Part shown: positions 62,501 through 64,000 of the stretch, in pieces
Layout of the letters: every line of letters starts with the position of its first letter
Numbering within the stretch: position 1 is the first letter of the stretch
NCBI GenBank assembly: GCA_961205875.1
Contig: OY540809.1
Location: forward strand, 13,404,267 to 13,468,266
From: Sialis fuliginosa
Taxonomy: Eukaryota; Arthropoda; Insecta; Megaloptera; Sialidae
DNA: 64,000 nucleotides
Direction: 5' to 3'
Notes under the pieces: model-generated
Seen by the model: the letters and a program-made list of their open reading frames with translations, nothing else
Databases searched by the model: none
What the model was told of the DNA's origin: nothing
Translations under genes and position numbers: made by a program

Positions 62501-63092
62501 GCTAGAACGTACTGTTATGTATCACGTGCCTGATAAACAGCAAGTGTCAATTATACAAGTTAAAGATAAGCTACCACCGGGTCATGATACACAAATAACA
62601 GAGAAAGAAAAGTTCTTGGGTCATCAGCCAACAGCCGTGAGCAAGTTTGTACCGCTTAGTGATATACAGTTATCTAAATCTGATGATAAATCCATAAACC
62701 GCTCGTTTGATTTTCCTACTGTTGAGCCTTCTACGTTACAGAGACGGCAGTCTGTTGGGTCTAAGCCTGTGCGACCTCCGAAACCAGACATCGTGAAGCC
62801 AAATGAACAGTCCGTTGGAAACACTTTTAGTTTTAATTCAAACGATGTGATAACAATCGAAAGTACCGAGACAATATCAAAGCCTAGTCATACTCGTACT
62901 ATGTCAGACGGTAACGTTGTAGACACGTTGTCAAGCGGAAACCCTAGTCCTCTGACTCCTTCAGGCCGGCCTCCAGGACACCCACCCACATCGCCGAGGG
63001 CAGTCCTCACGAGGCCTCCAAGGCCCCAGCCTCCACCACCCCCACCGCCGACCCCTAAACCAAGGTCGTCGACTGAAAGCACAGATTTATAG
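59507..63092 (+). CDS. RhoGAP92B: BAR-domain Rho GTPase-activating protein (RICH/ARHGAP17-44 family), whole gene, 6 exons
   Basis: Six exons (59507-59553, 59613-59736, 59800-60090, 60153-60417, 60843-60992, 61048-63092) join into 2922 nt, 973 residues plus stop. The start MKKQ is the same as in mammalian RICH proteins. Residues 1 to about 245 are a helical BAR domain that binds curved membrane. Residues about 260-445 are the RhoGAP domain: EEGLFRVAAG carries the arginine finger (Arg289), LKSYLRELPEPL (about 327-338) and VMSPNLLW follow, with FFPGE at the end. The tail (450-973) is Ser/Thr/Pro-rich with PxxP motifs and a proline run (QPPPPPPPTPKP). It ends STDL, a class I PDZ ligand; mammalian RICH2 ends similarly. 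Family role: stimulates GTP hydrolysis by Cdc42/Rac at membranes and junctions; the fly orthologue acts at synapses. Introns are 55-63 bp except intron 4 (425 bp). Confidence 0.93.
59613..59736 (+). CDS. RhoGAP92B: RhoGAP exon 2
   Basis: Acceptor TTCATCGTAG; encodes PGKTFLSDELQAADRRVDYL and on to GDKKV of the BAR domain. I chose donor GTATGT at 59737; an alternative GTAGTA three bases earlier would drop only Val57. Confidence 0.85.
59800..60090 (+). CDS. RhoGAP92B: RhoGAP exon 3
   Basis: 291 nt, phase 0 at both ends, residues 58-154, acceptor TTATTTACAG and donor GTAATTT. Contains the BAR segment ELSNFETEVEQNVSIPLHAL, matching the family pattern of an acidic helix followed by V-x-x-P-L. Confidence 0.92.
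60153..60417 (+). CDS. RhoGAP92B: RhoGAP exon 4
   Basis: 265 nt, residues 155-242 plus one base. Holds the last BAR helices (EEAGQRVEQASDQLAVDMF, then LRIQYHESVLSIL). Donor GTAATTATT, followed by the one longer intron of the gene (425 bp, no other feature seen in it). Confidence 0.92.
60843..60992 (+). CDS. RhoGAP92B: RhoGAP exon 5 (arginine finger)
   Basis: 150 nt, residues 243-292 plus one base, acceptor TTTTTATAG, donor GTAAAC. Begins the GAP domain; ends EEGLFRVAAG with catalytic Arg289. Confidence 0.93.
61048..63092 (+). CDS. RhoGAP92B: RhoGAP exon 6 (rest of GAP domain, tail, stop)
   Basis: 2045 nt from acceptor TTTTTTTAG to TAG at 63090-63092. Starts within Gly293, SSKLRRLKLSIDANCF, completes the GAP domain by about residue 445, then encodes an intronless 520-residue disordered tail with repeated PxxP sites and the C-terminal STDL. 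Confidence 0.93.
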
Positions 63093-63242
63093 GTTATATT
63101 ATACAATCGGAAGCATAAATGTAGTACCCCGTGAAACAAACGTACTACGATGGTGATAAATAAGTAACTTTCGTGATAATTATTTATGCAAGTGCTGTTA
63201 TATTTCATTATGCAAGAAACAGGAGATAGAGAGAGAGAGAGC

Positions 63243-63398
63243 AATAAATAATCATGACTGCTTGTTTAGATATCACAGAGCAGAATTTCAATGATTATAA
63301 ATTGTTACCTGTAATTTTCTAAATCTATTCTAAATCACCGAATGTTATGACAAAAATGTAATAATCGGTGACGCTGAGTAGAATAATATGATAATAAA
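63243..63398 (+). terminator. RhoGAP92B: Candidate poly(A) signals of the RhoGAP gene
   Basis: AATAAA at 63243-63248 (about 150 bp past the stop, right after a GA microsatellite at 63224-63240) and again at 63393-63398. Either could serve. Confidence 0.4.
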
Positions 63399-64000
63399 AT
63401 TTTTGGAATGTTCGCAGTTTGTGCTATTAAGATATTGCCTTCTGCCTTATGTTACAACTAGTGAAATTGGTAAAACAAATATATCAATATAATCTTATAA
63501 TATAAAAGAAATTTGAAGTTTACTTGTTTATTGTTATTAAGATTATCCAGATCAAGGGCCGGAAATCTTTCATCGACAATGAGCCAAAGTTTTATACAAA
63601 CACGTAATTTAATAATCAAGTTGATTTTATACATATAAATTCTATAAATAATTATAGGCCAGGTACCAAGTATTTTGGAGTACAAGAAATTCAGATTGAA
63701 TAACAACATACATACTTTTACTGACCTCGTTTGAGGGGAGTTGTTTCTGAATTTTGAAAATTTTATCGACTTGATGCCTGGCCTATATGTACATTTAATG
63801 TAAATTATAAAATTCGCATATTATAGGGGACCGACCCATGTTCTGTTTTTCAGTTAATAATTCTACAAGAATTGAAAATTACAATCACAAACAACAATTT
63901 CTTTTAAAAGAAAAAATTAGTGACATATTATCAGAAATATAAAAGTAAGAAATTGCTGTCTTTGATTGTAGACATTTCAAAAATATAAAATTGCTAATGT
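63399..64000. other. Downstream of the RhoGAP gene; small palindromic MITE
   Basis: 63655-63785 has inverted ends TAGGCCAGGTACCAAG / CTTGATGCCTGGCCTA flanked by TA, a likely 131-bp MITE. The rest is AT-rich with no exon of a further gene visible. Confidence 0.5.

Noticed and set aside
62888-63244. 118-codon minus-strand frame rich in glycine
   Set aside because: Antisense shadow of the proline-rich end of the RhoGAP exon.
1-64000. tRNA, rRNA, CRISPR, operon or prokaryotic-type systems
   Set aside because: I looked for tRNA box B-like GGTTCGAATCC motifs, regular spacer-repeat arrays and closely packed intron-free genes and saw none; the window is a eukaryotic chromosome.

Overview
The window is nuclear DNA from an insect: AT-rich, intron-bearing and crowded with transposon remnants. 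Two complete protein-coding genes, both arthropod orthologues of conserved animal genes, can be assembled exon by exon. The dispersed repeats are of kinds abundant in Lepidoptera but present in other insects too, for example 'CTGCTACCCGCGACTTCG...ATTAGTATGGAT' and 'GGGTTCCG...CGGAACCC'. I therefore call it insect, order undetermined.

Layout. Positions 1-25,477 hold no gene I can support: a satellite fragment at the left edge, many short DNA-transposon derivatives with readable target-site duplications (TSDs), and a 3.1-kb fold-back element (21,750-24,840). On the minus strand, 25,478-58,216 is a seven-exon MFSD11 (UNC93-like, major facilitator superfamily) gene of 446 codons. Its last six exons sit within 2.9 kb (25,478-28,379). 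Exon 1 lies 29.7 kb away (58,124-58,216), so nearly everything from 28,380 to 58,123 is one transposon-filled first intron. On the plus strand, 59,507-63,092 is a compact six-exon RhoGAP gene of 973 codons with a BAR domain (RICH/ARHGAP17/ARHGAP44 family, Drosophila RhoGAP92B type).

The two genes are head to head, with 1,290 bp between their start codons. That interval holds a TATA box and initiator correctly spaced for MFSD11, and a DRE (TATCGATA) on the RhoGAP side. The two products have no known shared pathway; the arrangement suggests at most a shared promoter region.

The most notable signals are: (1) a Tc1-like fold-back transposon inserted 7 nt inside the last MFSD11 intron, which would otherwise be 60 bp; (2) the 3.1-kb fold-back element with about 178-bp tandem units in both arms and a perfect 6-bp TSD; (3) a 158-bp insertion with a 13-bp TSD and a hammerhead-ribozyme-like core; (4) a set of TTA/TAA-flanked PIF/Harbinger-type elements sharing a 'CCGGTATTATAAA' terminus, one with an empty-site paralogue in this window; (5) thirteen long poly-G/poly-C tracts in AT-rich DNA. 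No RNA genes, CRISPR arrays or microbial features were seen.
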